Below are positions 40,136 through 50,086 of a stretch of DNA of 64,000 bases, piece by piece. Below the pieces are notes generated by a model. The model worked only from the letters and a program-made list of their open reading frames with translations. It was not told where the DNA came from and did not search any database. This DNA comes from Butyrivibrio sp. MC2021. GTDB taxonomy: Bacteria > Bacillota > Clostridia > Lachnospirales > Lachnospiraceae. Every line of letters begins with the position of its first letter. Within the stretch, counting starts at the first letter, position 1. The translations under genes and the position numbers were made by a program. The DNA lies in assembly GCF_000621605.1 (NCBI RefSeq), contig NZ_JHXX01000001.1, forward strand, positions 1,240,001 through 1,304,000, written 5' to 3'.

Positions 40136-43100
40136 TCAGCCCGCATTTTTAAGAGCCTTTTTGTTCTCATACATAAGCGCATCCGCCTTGGCAAAAACGG
40201 TTTTGACCTCTTTATCGTCTGTAAACCTGGCCATTCCCGCTGCGATAACCACGCTGTTATTGTCAATGCTCTCCTGAATGGTCTTTTCCCAGAACTGCAT
40301 TATCTTATCGATGTGCTTGTAGCTTCTGCCCTGGATAACAACCACAAATTCGTCGCCGCCCACTCTGAAAACAGGGCAGTGTCTGAATACGTCGCAGATA
40401 ATGCTGCAGCCCTTCTTGATAAATTCGTCGCCGGCCTGATGTCCAAAGGTGTCGTTAACAGCCTTAAGGCCGTTGATATCAAGAACCACCAGTGCAAATT
40501 CGGGAGCCGCACCATCTTTTATCATCTTGTTGATCTGCTTCTCCATGTTATCATATGCATGCTTGTTCTTAACGCCGGTGAGTACATCCACATTGGCTTC
40601 ATTTCTTGCTCGAATGAGCTTCTGCTCAACCTCCTGCTCATGAAGAACCTCATCTGTTATATCACTGATGCCAAAGATAAGCTGCCTGCCACCCTTTTCT
40701 TCGGCAAAAGCCGCCTTTATCTTACAGTATCTGATCTCATTATTTATAAAGATCCTGTAATTCACCATAAATACGCCATTATCCTCGATCGACTTAAAGA
40801 TATTTTCCCTGGTGAGCTGGCTCAGGGCATAATCAAGATCCTCCAGGTATACAAACTTCTTCCTGGATTCTACAAAGCGTTCAAAGAAATTATCACCCTC
40901 CATTCCGATGGTGTACTCATCCAATTCATGGTTCGAAGCACATCTGATGTAATGGTCGGTTTCCGGATTTACAACGAAAATAGAGATGAAGTTTTCTGCA
41001 AGAACCGAGAGCCTTGAGTATGTCAGGTTCTCTTCCTTAACCCTCTCCATGGCCTCCTGCTCCTTCATCTGAGTGTTTATATTGCTGACACCGATGATGA
41101 TGCTGTTGCCCTTCATCTTGATACGCACAATCTTCATGTGGACGTAAACAGGCTCTCCGTCCATAAGATACCTGTAGGACAGCGTGTATGTGCCCTCTTC
41201 AGCCAATGTTTTTTCAACCTTTTCCTTGGTAAAGCTCTCAAGGAAAAAGTCCCTGTCTTCCTCATAGATGCTGAACATTGCACCCTGTCTTACTTTTTCG
41301 AAGAAGTCGGTTCCGTGCTCCTCGATGGCCAGGTCATCATATTCGTCACCGGAGCTGTACTCAATGTACTTTTCCGTATCAAGGTCAACATAGTACAGGT
41401 TCATACAGTCAGAGGACAATGCCTGGGCAATATAGGTATAAGTAAGCTCCTCAGCGCCCCTGTCCTCATTTATTCCCAAAATAGCTACAGCAATGGCCCT
41501 TACGCCTGTCACCGGATTAATGGCAACTCTTCTGATAAAAATGTGCAAAATGGTGCCATCAATACCTCTTTCATCGATGATAATCCTTCTTCCATCCTTG
41601 CCGCACTGGACTATAGCCTTACTAAAGGCGGAGCCACGCATCTTTTTCATAACTTCAAGATTAGCCACTCCATTCATATCGTAGCCTCCGAAGTTTTTAG
41701 AAAAAAAGTCCTTATAGGGCTTATTGGCCCGGACAAGCCACATATCTGTGTCGCTGGTCTCCATGATAGCCATGGGCATGGTATCAAAATAGTTGCCTAA
41801 CATATCCTCATCGCCCTCGGCGGACATATGAAGATCATACAAACTTATTTTACCGATGGTGGTGTAATAATCCGACTCATCGGGATTCTCAAAGCCGATC
41901 TGCTTGCCGGTTGCATAGCGGTCAAAAAGTGTTTCAATGGATATGGGCTGGCAGAAGTGATAACCCTGGATCTTGGTACAGCCTATCTCCTTCAGGAACT
42001 CCACCTGCTCCACGGTCTCAACGCCTTCCGCCACCGTCTCTATTCCAAGGGCCCCCGCCATCTTAACCAGCTCAGTTACGATGATCTTACAGGAATCCCC
42101 CTTGTCAAATTTCCTCATGAAATTCATATCAAGCTTGATGGTATCAAAAGGGATCTCCTGAAGGATCTCAGGCGAAGAATAACCGCTGCCGTAATCATCC
42201 ATCCATACCTTAAAGCCCAGCTCATGGAAGCGTTCAATCTGCCCCTTTATATAGTCCACATCAGCAGCTACGCCGCTCTCGGTAATTTCAATGGTAAGCT
42301 TATCCCTGCCAATCCCGGATTCATCCACCAGCTTGGCTATTTCTTCAACGATATCACAGATATTGAAATCCGCTCTGGAGATATTAACAGATTCAGGCAC
42401 CACATATATCCCTCTCGCAATCTGCTCTTTCATCTTTTTTATGATCTCTTTTGCCACAAAAAGATCCAGTTTGTATATGATCTTGGCATCCTCAAGGACA
42501 GGGATAAATACACCGGGACTGATCATTCCCCTGACCGGATCGTCCCACCTGGCAAGAGCTTCCTCATCGGATACCCTGCCATTGGCTGTACGGATAATTG
42601 GCTGATGATATACCTTTATCCATCCATTCTCCAAGGCATTGTCTATATTTGTGATAACATATTCTCTTTCCTCAGCAGCCTTCAGCATCTCCTCATCGAA
42701 ATAGCTGACGCAGGAAAAATAGCTGCTTCTTACGGCGTCACAGGCTCTTTTTGCCCTGTCACAGGCGATACTTGGGTTCACCAGTTCTCCGATATATTTA
42801 TATACGCCGATTCTAACCGGCAGATTCTGCCCGCCATTTATCCACTTAGACTCCTCCAGAATTTCATCCAGTGCTTTATCCAGGCCAATTTCACCGGTAT
42901 ATGCACAGAAATGATCTCCGCCGAATCTTCCGCAGTTGTCTGCCCCAAACTTTTTGGCTATCATCCTGGAAAACTCGATAAGAAGCTTATCACCCTCAGC
43001 AAATCCAAATTTCTGGTTATAAGTCTTCATTCCGCAAAGGTCAAAGAACAGTACACATGGCTTTTCTCCTGACTTAAGGATCTCTTCACTTCCGTTTTTT

Positions 43101-43612
43101 GCCAGTTCAAAGAAATAACCCATGTTGGGAAGGCCTGTCAGGTAATCGTAATTGAAGAAATGAAGCTTTGTTCTTTCCCTGACAGCTTTAGAAATAGTGT
43201 TTGAATATGTATCTGTGTCATCCCCTTCCACGTAGGTGCCTTCATCAGCAAACCATCCGTTAATCAGGCGTATGCCGCCCTCCTTGTAGATATTCACACC
43301 GTGAAAACGGAAAACTCTGTATTCTTCACCCAGCTTATATCTATAGATAGTTTTAACTTCGTCCGTATCTATAGACAGTCTTTTTAGCATATCCTTCAGC
43401 CTGGTAAGATCATCAGGATGACAGTTCCTGAATAAATCGTTATTCATCCCTTCATAGGTTTCCTCAAGGCTCTCATATTCAAACAGTGCACTAAGGCCCT
43501 TTGTCACAGCAATAGTAACTATCTTCCCCTCACAGAACTGAAAGACAGCAAACGGAATCAGGCTGTTTTCTATTAATTTTTGTTCGATGTCACTATAACT
43601 GTATATCGGCAT
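40136..43612 (-). CDS. Large PAS-GGDEF-EAL-PAS-GGDEF cyclic-di-GMP protein
   Basis: 1158 aa, no membrane segment. Order: N-terminal PAS-like sensor (~1-115); GGDEF 1 (~150-310) with the altered GGDHF; EAL (~325-575) with EALAR, TIEITESG, DDYGSGYSS, TIKLDMNF and ETVAEGVET, which looks fully catalytic; three PAS-like segments (~590-980); GGDEF 2 (~985-1140) with intact GGDEF. So one phosphodiesterase and one cyclase domain in one chain, each after its own sensor part. The start at 43612 has GGAG upstream; the GTG at 43624 is less likely. It interrupts the usual rplQ-ecfA1 neighbourhood. Confidence 0.9.
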   Translation of the reverse strand: MPIYSYSDIEQKLIENSLIPFAVFQFCEGKIVTIAVTKGLSALFEYESLEETYEGMNNDLFRNCHPDDLTRLKDMLKRLSIDTDEVKTIYRYKLGEEYRVFRFHGVNIYKEGGIRLINGWFADEGTYVEGDDTDTYSNTISKAVRERTKLHFFNYDYLTGLPNMGYFFELAKNGSEEILKSGEKPCVLFFDLCGMKTYNQKFGFAEGDKLLIEFSRMIAKKFGADNCGRFGGDHFCAYTGEIGLDKALDEILEESKWINGGQNLPVRIGVYKYIGELVNPSIACDRAKRACDAVRSSYFSCVSYFDEEMLKAAEEREYVITNIDNALENGWIKVYHQPIIRTANGRVSDEEALARWDDPVRGMISPGVFIPVLEDAKIIYKLDLFVAKEIIKKMKEQIARGIYVVPESVNISRADFNICDIVEEIAKLVDESGIGRDKLTIEITESGVAADVDYIKGQIERFHELGFKVWMDDYGSGYSSPEILQEIPFDTIKLDMNFMRKFDKGDSCKIIVTELVKMAGALGIETVAEGVETVEQVEFLKEIGCTKIQGYHFCQPISIETLFDRYATGKQIGFENPDESDYYTTIGKISLYDLHMSAEGDEDMLGNYFDTMPMAIMETSDTDMWLVRANKPYKDFFSKNFGGYDMNGVANLEVMKKMRGSAFSKAIVQCGKDGRRIIIDERGIDGTILHIFIRRVAINPVTGVRAIAVAILGINEDRGAEELTYTYIAQALSSDCMNLYYVDLDTEKYIEYSSGDEYDDLAIEEHGTDFFEKVRQGAMFSIYEEDRDFFLESFTKEKVEKTLAEEGTYTLSYRYLMDGEPVYVHMKIVRIKMKGNSIIIGVSNINTQMKEQEAMERVKEENLTYSRLSVLAENFISIFVVNPETDHYIRCASNHELDEYTIGMEGDNFFERFVESRKKFVYLEDLDYALSQLTRENIFKSIEDNGVFMVNYRIFINNEIRYCKIKAAFAEEKGGRQLIFGISDITDEVLHEQEVEQKLIRARNEANVDVLTGVKNKHAYDNMEKQINKMIKDGAAPEFALVVLDINGLKAVNDTFGHQAGDEFIKKGCSIICDVFRHCPVFRVGGDEFVVVIQGRSYKHIDKIMQFWEKTIQESIDNNSVVIAAGMARFTDDKEVKTVFAKADALMYENKKALKNAG

Positions 43613-43785
43613 ATAACTCTCCACATATTCCTGTACACCTATTGGCGAGCCTACTTCTTCACATTAATCCACAATAATATTTTATCGGTTTATCGTTAAT
43701 CCTTCAATTTCTTAAATATTAAAAATTTATAACCTGTACTTGTGATAAAATCTTCATATAAAACAATTATTTACTGGGGATAAGT

Positions 43786-44703
43786 ATGAAAAAGAATATA
43801 TTCAAAGAATTGGCCTTACTACTGGGGCTGATAGTTGTGGTTGCCATTGCAGCCAGAGTTATGGCCCGGGGAGAGACCCTGGAGGAATATGGGAAGAAAA
43901 AAGCAACGGAACCGGAAGCTTCTGTGGTTGCAAGTTCAGAAGCCTCATCTGCAGAAATAGCTACTTCTGATATGAGTTCAGCTGACGTCTCATCTTTCGA
44001 ATCACCCGGAGAATCCGCTATCGAGGCATCTTCGGCAGCCACGGAGGATTCCTCTCTTTCCGCATCGGCTGTGTCAACTGAGCCGGAAGCTCCTGCCAAT
44101 AGTCCTGAAAGGGTGACATATATGGATAATTTCTACTATGAGCCTCTGTCAGATGAGGTTATAGCCCGAATAACCGGTATATCCTATGTGGAAAACGATA
44201 ATATCAGTCTTGAGGACCTGAGATATTGTTCGCTTTTGTATAACGATTTTGAGGGAAATACACAGACCGGTGAGATGATCTGCAACAAAAAGATTGCTGA
44301 GGATGTGATAGAGATCTTCTGTGAGCTGTATCAGAATGGGTATCAGATAGAAAAAATAAAGCTCATAGATGAGTTTGGTGGCGACGATACCGCTTCAATG
44401 GAAGCCAATAACACTTCCTGCTTCAATTACAGAGTTGTGGACGGAACCACAAGGCTTTCCAATCACGCTTACGGTCTTGCCATTGACTTAAATCCATTCT
44501 ATAACCCCTATATCACCTACAACAATGACGGCACCACCAAGGTATCACCTGAGGGAAGCAGGCAATATGAAGACAGAACAGCTGCTTTTCCTTATAAGAT
44601 CGATGAGAACGATCTGGCTTACAAGCTCTTTAAGGAACACGGCTTTAGCTGGGGCGGCAATTGGAATAGTGTAAAAGATTACCAGCACTTCGAGAAGAAG
44701 TGA
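43786..44703 (+). CDS. M15-family peptidoglycan peptidase, membrane-anchored
   Basis: 305 aa. N-terminal anchor (residues ~10-25), then a Glu/Ala/Ser-rich linker (~35-105) and a C-terminal M15/VanY-like domain (~190-305). SNHAYGLAIDLNPF gives the zinc ligands His and Asp, and WNSVKDYQHFE the general-base/zinc His. It would trim peptidoglycan stem peptides on the outside, as in D,D- or L,D-carboxypeptidases. GGGGATAAG is its ribosome site. It is convergent with rplQ; the two stop codons lie in an inverted repeat. Confidence 0.85.
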   Translation: MKKNIFKELALLLGLIVVVAIAARVMARGETLEEYGKKKATEPEASVVASSEASSAEIATSDMSSADVSSFESPGESAIEASSAATEDSSLSASAVSTEPEAPANSPERVTYMDNFYYEPLSDEVIARITGISYVENDNISLEDLRYCSLLYNDFEGNTQTGEMICNKKIAEDVIEIFCELYQNGYQIEKIKLIDEFGGDDTASMEANNTSCFNYRVVDGTTRLSNHAYGLAIDLNPFYNPYITYNNDGTTKVSPEGSRQYEDRTAAFPYKIDENDLAYKLFKEHGFSWGGNWNSVKDYQHFEKK

Positions 44704-44805
44704 GCAACGAGCCGCATCAACTAAAATAAAAAGAGAGAGTTTATAGAATGCAAGCATTCTTAAACTCTCTCTTTGTTATTTTATCTGGCGTGGCTCGTTG
44801 CTCAC
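44700..44805. terminator. Nested bidirectional terminator between convergent genes
   Basis: Inner hairpin AAAGAGAGAGTTTA with TAAACTCTCTCTTT (44730-44775 region) flanked by T/A runs on both strands. An outer perfect 14-base inverted repeat GTGAGCAACGAGCC (44700-44713) / GGCTCGTTGCTCAC (44792-44805) surrounds it. The outer arms include the stop codons of both the peptidase gene and rplQ. Confidence 0.88.
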
Positions 44806-45338
44806 ACAAGCTCCAGAACAACCATCATAGCTGCGTCGCCTTTTCTCTGGCCGATCTTGATCATTCTGGTGTAACCACCCTTACGATCAGCGTACTTAGG
44901 GCCATACTCATCGAACAGCTTAGCTACAAGGTCAACTTCCTTAGTGTTTCTCTTTCTTCCTGCCTTCTCAGTAGGAACCTCAGTTACAGGGTAAAGAGTC
45001 TTAAGAAGCTGTCTTCTTGCGTGCATTCTTGAAGGAAGATCCTTCTTGATTTCCTTCTTAACAGTTGTATACTTTGTAACCTTCTTGCCGTCTACAACTT
45101 CCTTTACTCTCTTGCCGTCTTTGTCCTTCTCAGGAACCTTGCAATCAACTGTAAGAGTCTCGAAGTTATCCTTTTCCTTAGCTGCAAGAGTGATCATAGG
45201 CTCTACGATCTTCTTGATTTCCTTAGCTCTTGCCTCTGTGGTAACGATCTTTCCGTTGTAAAGAAGTGCTGTTACCTGGTTACGAAGAAGTGCTCTTCTG
45301 GGTTTTGTAGCTTTTCCAAGCTTTCTGTACATTGCCAT
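44802..45338 (-). CDS. rplQ: 50S ribosomal protein L17 (long form)
   Basis: 178 aa, start at 45338 with AAGGA. The normal body (MAMYRKLGKATKPRRALLRN) is interrupted by a ~50-residue lysine-rich insert (around EKDKDGKRVKEVVDGKKVTK) before the usual C-terminal part (GGYTRMIKIGQRKGDAAMM). Most bacterial L17 are 115-130 aa; the long form is known in this part of the Firmicutes. Lines the polypeptide exit tunnel. Last gene of the alpha operon. Confidence 0.96.
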   Translation of the reverse strand: MAMYRKLGKATKPRRALLRNQVTALLYNGKIVTTEARAKEIKKIVEPMITLAAKEKDNFETLTVDCKVPEKDKDGKRVKEVVDGKKVTKYTTVKKEIKKDLPSRMHARRQLLKTLYPVTEVPTEKAGRKRNTKEVDLVAKLFDEYGPKYADRKGGYTRMIKIGQRKGDAAMMVVLELV

Positions 45339-45511
45339 TGTTTTAATTCCTTTCTCATCTGCAGGGTTCCCCCTGCTGTGGTACATCCGAAAATGCTCAT
45401 TGGCCTTACTTCTCAGATGCTGATTTTAATAGCTTCACCATGAGAATCCGCTTCGGTACGCATCGGATTTACCCTCCGCGGATATATCATAAAGTAAATT
45501 ATTGATAAGAT

Positions 45512-46471
45512 TTACTGCTCGCCATCCTGTCTAAGTGAAAGTCCAAGCTCGTCAAGCTTTGCAAGAACTTCCTCTAAGGACTTACGTCCAAGATTACGAA
45601 CCTTCATCATATCGTCAGGAGTCTTGTTAGCAAGTTCCTGAACGGTATTAATACCGGCTCTCTTGAGGCAGTTGAATGAACGAACCGAAAGTTCAAGCTC
45701 ATCGATAGACATCTCGAGAACCTTGCCCTTCTCATCATCTTCCTTCTCTACCATAACTTCTGCAGTCTTAGCATTCTCGGAAAGATCGATGAAGAGGCTT
45801 AAGTGCTCACTAAGAACCTTTGCTGCAAGGCTTACAGCCTCGTCAGGAGCAAGTGTTCCGTCAGTGTGAACATCAAGTGTTAATTTGTCAAAGTCAGTAA
45901 CCTGACCTACACGAGTATTCTCTACAGTTACATTTACTCTCTCTACAGGAGTGTAGATAGAATCGATAGCGATTACTCCGATTGGAAGATCGCCGGACTT
46001 GTTCTTATCAGAGCTTACATAACCTCTTCCCTTAGTGATGGTGAGCTCCATGTAGAGCTTAGCATCCTTGCCGGAAAGTGTAGCGATAACCTGATCAGGA
46101 TTCATGATCTCTATATCCTGGTCAACCTGAATATCTGATGCCTTTACAACGCCCTCGCCGTTGAACTCAATGTATGCAGTCTTAGGCTCGTTTGTATCAG
46201 AAGAATTCTTGATAGAAAGGTTCTTGATATTCATGATGATCTCAGTAACATCCTCTTTAACTCCGGGGATAGAACTGAATTCATGCAGTACGCCTTCGAT
46301 TTTGACCTGACTTACTGCTGCTCCAGGTAATGAAGAGAGCATAATCCTACGAAGGGAATTGCCCAGTGTAATACCGTAACCTCTCTCAAGAGGCTCAACT
46401 ACGAATTTACCATATTTCTTATCATCTGAAATTTCAGCAACTTCAATATTTGGTCTTTCAAAATCAAACAC
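45512..46471 (-). CDS. rpoA: RNA polymerase alpha subunit
   Basis: 319 aa. Residues 1-~230 are the dimerising N-terminal domain ([20 protein letters not shown]). After a linker, residues ~245-319 are the alpha-CTD with the DNA-binding HhH segment ([19 protein letters not shown]). It nucleates RNA polymerase assembly and contacts UP elements. Confidence 0.99.
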   Translation of the reverse strand: MFDFERPNIEVAEISDDKKYGKFVVEPLERGYGITLGNSLRRIMLSSLPGAAVSQVKIEGVLHEFSSIPGVKEDVTEIIMNIKNLSIKNSSDTNEPKTAYIEFNGEGVVKASDIQVDQDIEIMNPDQVIATLSGKDAKLYMELTITKGRGYVSSDKNKSGDLPIGVIAIDSIYTPVERVNVTVENTRVGQVTDFDKLTLDVHTDGTLAPDEAVSLAAKVLSEHLSLFIDLSENAKTAEVMVEKEDDEKGKVLEMSIDELELSVRSFNCLKRAGINTVQELANKTPDDMMKVRNLGRKSLEEVLAKLDELGLSLRQDGEQ

Positions 46472-46543
46472 TGATATACCCTCCTTAAGTGAATAGTTAA
46501 CAAGTTAATTTTAACACAAAATTGCAACGCAATTCTATATTTA

Positions 46544-47137
46544 TTACTTAGAATACAACTCGACGATAAGCATTTCGTCTACAGGAACGTCGATAACTTC
46601 TCTTGAAGGAAGTTCCTTTACTGTACCCTGAAGGTTTTCCTTGTTAACATCAAGCCACTCAGGAACGAGTCTGCCAGCAGTGATCTCGGAAATATCCTTG
46701 AATCTCTGGATGTTCTTAGCTGCTTCCTTAATTTCGATAACGTCGCCAGCCTTGATAAGGTATGAAGGGATGTTGATAACCTTGCCGTTAACAGTTACGA
46801 ACTTGTGAAGAACTACCTGTCTAGCCTCTCTTCTTGTTCTAGCGAATCCCATTCTGAATACTACGTTGTCAAGTCTTGTCTCAAGAATTGTCATAAGGTT
46901 TGTACCTGTCTGACCCTTCATTCTGTCGGCTCTCTCATAGTAGTTTCTGAAAGGCTTCTCAAGAACGCCATAGATGAACTTAGCCTTCTGCTTCTCGCGG
47001 AGCTGAAGTCCGTACTCGCTCATCTTCTTACCAGCTCTAGCTGATGTTCTCTTAGACTTCTTGTCATATCCAAGGAAAGTTGGATCAAGATCAAGTGATC
47101 TGCATCTTTTTAATACGGGAACTCTGTTTACTGCCAT
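46544..47137 (-). CDS. rpsD: 30S ribosomal protein S4
   Basis: 197 aa. The S4 RNA-binding domain is at ~88-150 (ETRLDNVVFRMGFARTRREA). The N-terminal part has only one Cys, so this is the zinc-free form. Primary 16S rRNA binder that also acts as translational repressor of the alpha operon in other bacteria. A 150-bp hairpin-containing gap separates it from rpsK. Confidence 0.98.
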   Translation of the reverse strand: MAVNRVPVLKRCRSLDLDPTFLGYDKKSKRTSARAGKKMSEYGLQLREKQKAKFIYGVLEKPFRNYYERADRMKGQTGTNLMTILETRLDNVVFRMGFARTRREARQVVLHKFVTVNGKVINIPSYLIKAGDVIEIKEAAKNIQRFKDISEITAGRLVPEWLDVNKENLQGTVKELPSREVIDVPVDEMLIVELYSK

Positions 47138-47288
47138 TTTGTTGGCTCCTTTCTTTTTCTCAGATATCCTGTTGATATCTGATGTTGTTTACAATGCTTT
47201 AAAAAATTGCACCTTCGTCCAACGAGTTAATATCATAAAATATATATGCACATGTAACTCGATGCTGTGAATAAATCTGAAAACCAGA
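47138..47288 (-). other. Gap between rpsK and rpsD with a hairpin
   Basis: 150 bp, long for this operon. It holds the perfect repeat AGATATC-CTGTT-GATATCT region (47161-47181), a short hairpin, and AT-rich sequence. S4 binds such leaders in other bacilli, so it is a candidate autoregulatory site, unproven. Confidence 0.4.
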
Positions 47289-47696
47289 TTATACTCTACG
47301 ACGCTTAGGTGGGCGGCATCCGTTATGAGGTACAGGTGTTACGTCTGTGATAGATGTAACTGTAAGACCACTTGCAGCAAGAGCTCTGATTGCAGCTTCT
47401 CTTCCTGATCCGGGTCCCTTAACGAATACATCAACAGTCTTAAGGCCATGAATAAGAGCAGCCTTAGTTGCTGTCTCTGCAGCTACCTGTGCAGCATAAG
47501 GAGTAGATTTCCTTGAACCCTTAAATCCCAGACCGCCGGCACTTGCCCAGCTAAGAGCGTTTCCTGCAGCATCTGTCAATGTAACGATTGTGTTATTGAA
47601 AGATGACTGGATGTGTGCCTGTCCGTGTTCAACGTTTTTCTTGACACGCTTCTTTGCAGCTGCCTTCTTAGCAGCTGATGATTTCTGATTTGCCAT
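47289..47696 (-). CDS. rpsK: 30S ribosomal protein S11
   Basis: 135 aa. Core [19 protein letters not shown]-type sequence ([18 protein letters not shown] here) and the conserved C-terminus [13 protein letters not shown] on the 30S platform. Follows rpsM in the alpha operon after a 99-bp gap. Confidence 0.98.
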   Translation of the reverse strand: MANQKSSAAKKAAAKKRVKKNVEHGQAHIQSSFNNTIVTLTDAAGNALSWASAGGLGFKGSRKSTPYAAQVAAETATKAALIHGLKTVDVFVKGPGSGREAAIRALAASGLTVTSITDVTPVPHNGCRPPKRRRV

Positions 47697-47795
47697 TTTA
47701 AACTAACCTACTTTCTTCCTATAAATACTAGTTATAATGTTACTTCTAAGCCTGCCATGCACAAGCTCATATGATACAAAAGCTTTGGAAAAGAA

Positions 47796-48164
47796 TTACT
47801 TCTTCTTGTTAGCGATTGTTCTCTTTGGTCCTTTTCTTGTTCTTGCGTTTGTCTTAGTTCTCTGACCACGGCAAGGAAGTCCTCTTCTGTGACGCATACC
47901 TCTGAAGCATCCGATCTCTGTGAGTCTCTTGATGTTCATGGCAACTTCTCTTCTAAGGTCACCTTCTACTTCGTAGTCGTTACCGATGATCTCGGCAATT
48001 CTCTTTACTTCTTCGTCTGTAAGATCACGAACACGTGTGTCCGGGCTTACTTTTGCTGCCTCGAGAATCTTGTTTGAGCTTGTTCTACCGATTCCGTAGA
48101 TGTATGTCAAACCGATTTCTACTCGCTTATCTCTAGGTAAATCTACACCTGCAATACGAGCCAT
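47796..48164 (-). CDS. rpsM: 30S ribosomal protein S13
   Basis: 122 aa. [20 protein letters not shown] start and the C-terminal [20 protein letters not shown] tail that contacts the P-site tRNA. Behind it (5') lies the 217-bp structured gap to rpmJ. Confidence 0.98.
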   Translation of the reverse strand: MARIAGVDLPRDKRVEIGLTYIYGIGRTSSNKILEAAKVSPDTRVRDLTDEEVKRIAEIIGNDYEVEGDLRREVAMNIKRLTEIGCFRGMRHRRGLPCRGQRTKTNARTRKGPKRTIANKKK

Positions 48165-48381
48165 TTAAAATTCCTCCAAATCTAAAAAATGAATAATGAA
48201 GTTCTGCTCTCAGGCTAAAGCCTTCGCCAGAACTAAGTTCGATCACGGAAATCAGAGATTTCCTATCTCACTTATGTTACTTGTTTGATTGGGGTCAACG
48301 TCCGCGACCCAATCGGACAAAGTATAATCCGATCTTTCCAATACACATTGGTATCAAAAAGTAATCCGAAAACGGCTCGAA
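48165..48381 (-). other. Structured gap between rpmJ and rpsM with three hairpins
   Basis: 217 bp. Minus-strand hairpins: GATTGGGTC/GACCCCAATC (around 48288-48317), GGAAATC/GATTTCC (48246-48262) and the GTTCTG...CAGAAC element (48201-48233), which has a sister copy at 57123-57154. A leader that regulates the alpha operon is possible; no gene is seen. Confidence 0.6.
48201..48233 (-). repeat. GTTCTG-hairpin element, copy B
   Basis: Minus strand: GTTCTG, GCGA, AGGC, TTTA, GCCT, GAGAG, CAGAAC. Outer stem GUUCUG/CAGAAC, inner stem AGGC/GCCU. It matches copy A (57123-57154) except in the inner stem, where a compensatory pair change occurs, and in the loop. Confidence 0.75.
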
Positions 48382-48495
48382 TTAACCCTGTCTCTGTTTG
48401 TGCTTAGGGTTGTCACAGATAACTCTGATAACGCCCTTTCTCTTAATAACCTTGCACTTCTCGCACATAGGCTTAACAGAAGACCTTACTTTCAT
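48382..48495 (-). CDS. rpmJ: 50S ribosomal protein L36
   Basis: 37 aa, too short for most ORF cut-offs. [20 protein letters not shown] and the rest of L36, with zinc ligands Cys11, Cys14, Cys27 and His32 (the C+ form). It normally follows infA directly; here it is 2.6 kb away, behind an inserted pair of genes, and has its own promoter at 48580-48608. Confidence 0.97.
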   Translation of the reverse strand: MKVRSSVKPMCEKCKVIKRKGVIRVICDNPKHKQRQG

Positions 48496-48579
48496 CGTTA
48501 CTCCTTTCCTGCATGGTAAACAGCTTTTAATGCCTAAAGAAGGGCATAAAATCCCCTCCTTCTAAAAAGACCATTTAAC

Positions 48580-48608
48580 ATCATAGCACAATGTCATTCA
48601 ATACGCAA
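48580..48608 (-). promoter_or_regulatory. Promoter of the rpmJ-rpsM-rpsK-rpsD-rpoA-rplQ operon
   Basis: TTGCGT (48603-48608), 17 bases, TATGAT (48580-48585), between uraA and rpmJ. It would allow the alpha operon to be transcribed independently of the spc operon. Confidence 0.72.
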
Positions 48609-48636
48609 CCGCTTTTTACATAATTTCGAATATTTT

Positions 48637-50013
48637 TTATGAAACCTTATTGTTGAAGCTAACGCCTCTGTTGATATCTCCCTGGTGATTAACGCCGAAG
48701 TCGTAGTCATTTCCGGGAAGGATCGCATTTAACACAATTCCGAGAAGTGCAGCAATAGCCAGTGATGTAAGGGTTATTGATGTACCTGCGATTGTAAATG
48801 TGATGCCATCTGAGAAGCCGAGGCCTGATACCAGGATAACGGCTGCAACGATGAGATTTCTTGACTTTGTGAAGTCTACCTTGTTCTCAACTACGTTTCT
48901 TACGCCGATAGCAGAGATCATTCCGTAAAGAACGAAGCTGATACCGCCTATGATGGCTGTAGGCATTGTTCCGATCACATCAGCTATCTTGGGAATGAAG
49001 CTTATCACGATTGCGTATACAGCTGCGATACGAACAACCTTTGGATCATAAACCTTTGAAAGCTCAAGAACACCTGTGTTTTCGCCGTATGTAGTATTGG
49101 CAGGACCGCCGAACATTCCTGCAAGAGCTGTTGCAAGACCGTCCCCGAGAAGTGTTCTGTGAAGACCGGGCTCCTCAATGAAGTTCTTGTCTGTTGTTGC
49201 TGAAATAGCTGAGATATCACCTACATGCTCCATCATTGTAGCGATGGCGATTGGTGCCATAACAAGGATTGCTGTAATGTCGAACTTTGCAATAACAAAG
49301 GGTGGAAGTCCAACCCAGCTTGCTGAAGCAATAGGTGCAAAATTGATGATGGCGCTTCCGTCAGCATTGGTGAAGCCTGCAAACTGAAGAACCAGTGCTA
49401 CTGCATAAGAAATAACCACACCCATAAGAATAGGGATGATTCTGAACATGCCCTTGCCCCAGATGTTGAAGGCAATTACAACTGCCAGTGCCACAAATGC
49501 CAGAAACCAGTTAGCTGATGCATTGCTAACAGCTGAAGGTGCCAGCGAAAGACCGATACAGATAATGATAGGTCCGGTTACTACAGGGGGAAGGAAATGC
49601 ATAACCTTCTTTACTCCAACGAGCTTGATAACAAGCGCAAGCACAAGATAAAGAAGTCCTGCCACCACAATACCGCCACAGGCATAGGGCAGCTTCTCGC
49701 CATAGGACATTCCTTCGAATTTACCTGTATTCAGATTAGCAACTGTGGCAAAGCCACCAAGAAAAGCAAATGATGATCCCAGAAAAGCCGGAACCTTGAA
49801 TTTTGAACAAAGATGAAACAGAAGTGTTCCAATTCCTGCAAATAACAGTGTAACCTGAACTGACAGGCCCTCACCGTTAAAATAACCATTTACCAGGATA
49901 GGAACAAGAATTGTTGCTCCAAACATAGCAAACATGTGCTGTAATCCCAACAGCGCCATTTTAGGTTTCCCCAGTGTTGTTGCATCATAAATAGCCTTAC
50001 TTTTTTCTCCCAT
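48637..50013 (-). CDS. uraA: Uracil-xanthine permease (NCS2 family)
   Basis: 458 aa, about 12-14 membrane segments. The NCS2 signatures are visible: LGLQHMFAMFGATILVP, and the transport motif region with NTTYGENTGVLELSKVYDPK. Proton-coupled uracil uptake fits best. Start at 50013 with GGAGG 5 bases upstream. It sits between infA and rpmJ, an unusual place. CCCAC/GTGGG hairpin sequence in the short upstream gap may be a regulatory site. Confidence 0.92.
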   Translation of the reverse strand: MGEKSKAIYDATTLGKPKMALLGLQHMFAMFGATILVPILVNGYFNGEGLSVQVTLLFAGIGTLLFHLCSKFKVPAFLGSSFAFLGGFATVANLNTGKFEGMSYGEKLPYACGGIVVAGLLYLVLALVIKLVGVKKVMHFLPPVVTGPIIICIGLSLAPSAVSNASANWFLAFVALAVVIAFNIWGKGMFRIIPILMGVVISYAVALVLQFAGFTNADGSAIINFAPIASASWVGLPPFVIAKFDITAILVMAPIAIATMMEHVGDISAISATTDKNFIEEPGLHRTLLGDGLATALAGMFGGPANTTYGENTGVLELSKVYDPKVVRIAAVYAIVISFIPKIADVIGTMPTAIIGGISFVLYGMISAIGVRNVVENKVDFTKSRNLIVAAVILVSGLGFSDGITFTIAGTSITLTSLAIAALLGIVLNAILPGNDYDFGVNHQGDINRGVSFNNKVS

Positions 50014-50086
50014 ACTTTCCTCCAATTAATTAAATAATTTAATAATGTTTATATAGCTCCCCACCTCGTGGGAATTATATCATGAT

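Noticed and set aside
41828-43072. Plus-strand frame of 414 codons inside the cyclic-di-GMP gene
   Set aside because: Antisense to the conserved EAL and GGDEF motifs; composition effect only.
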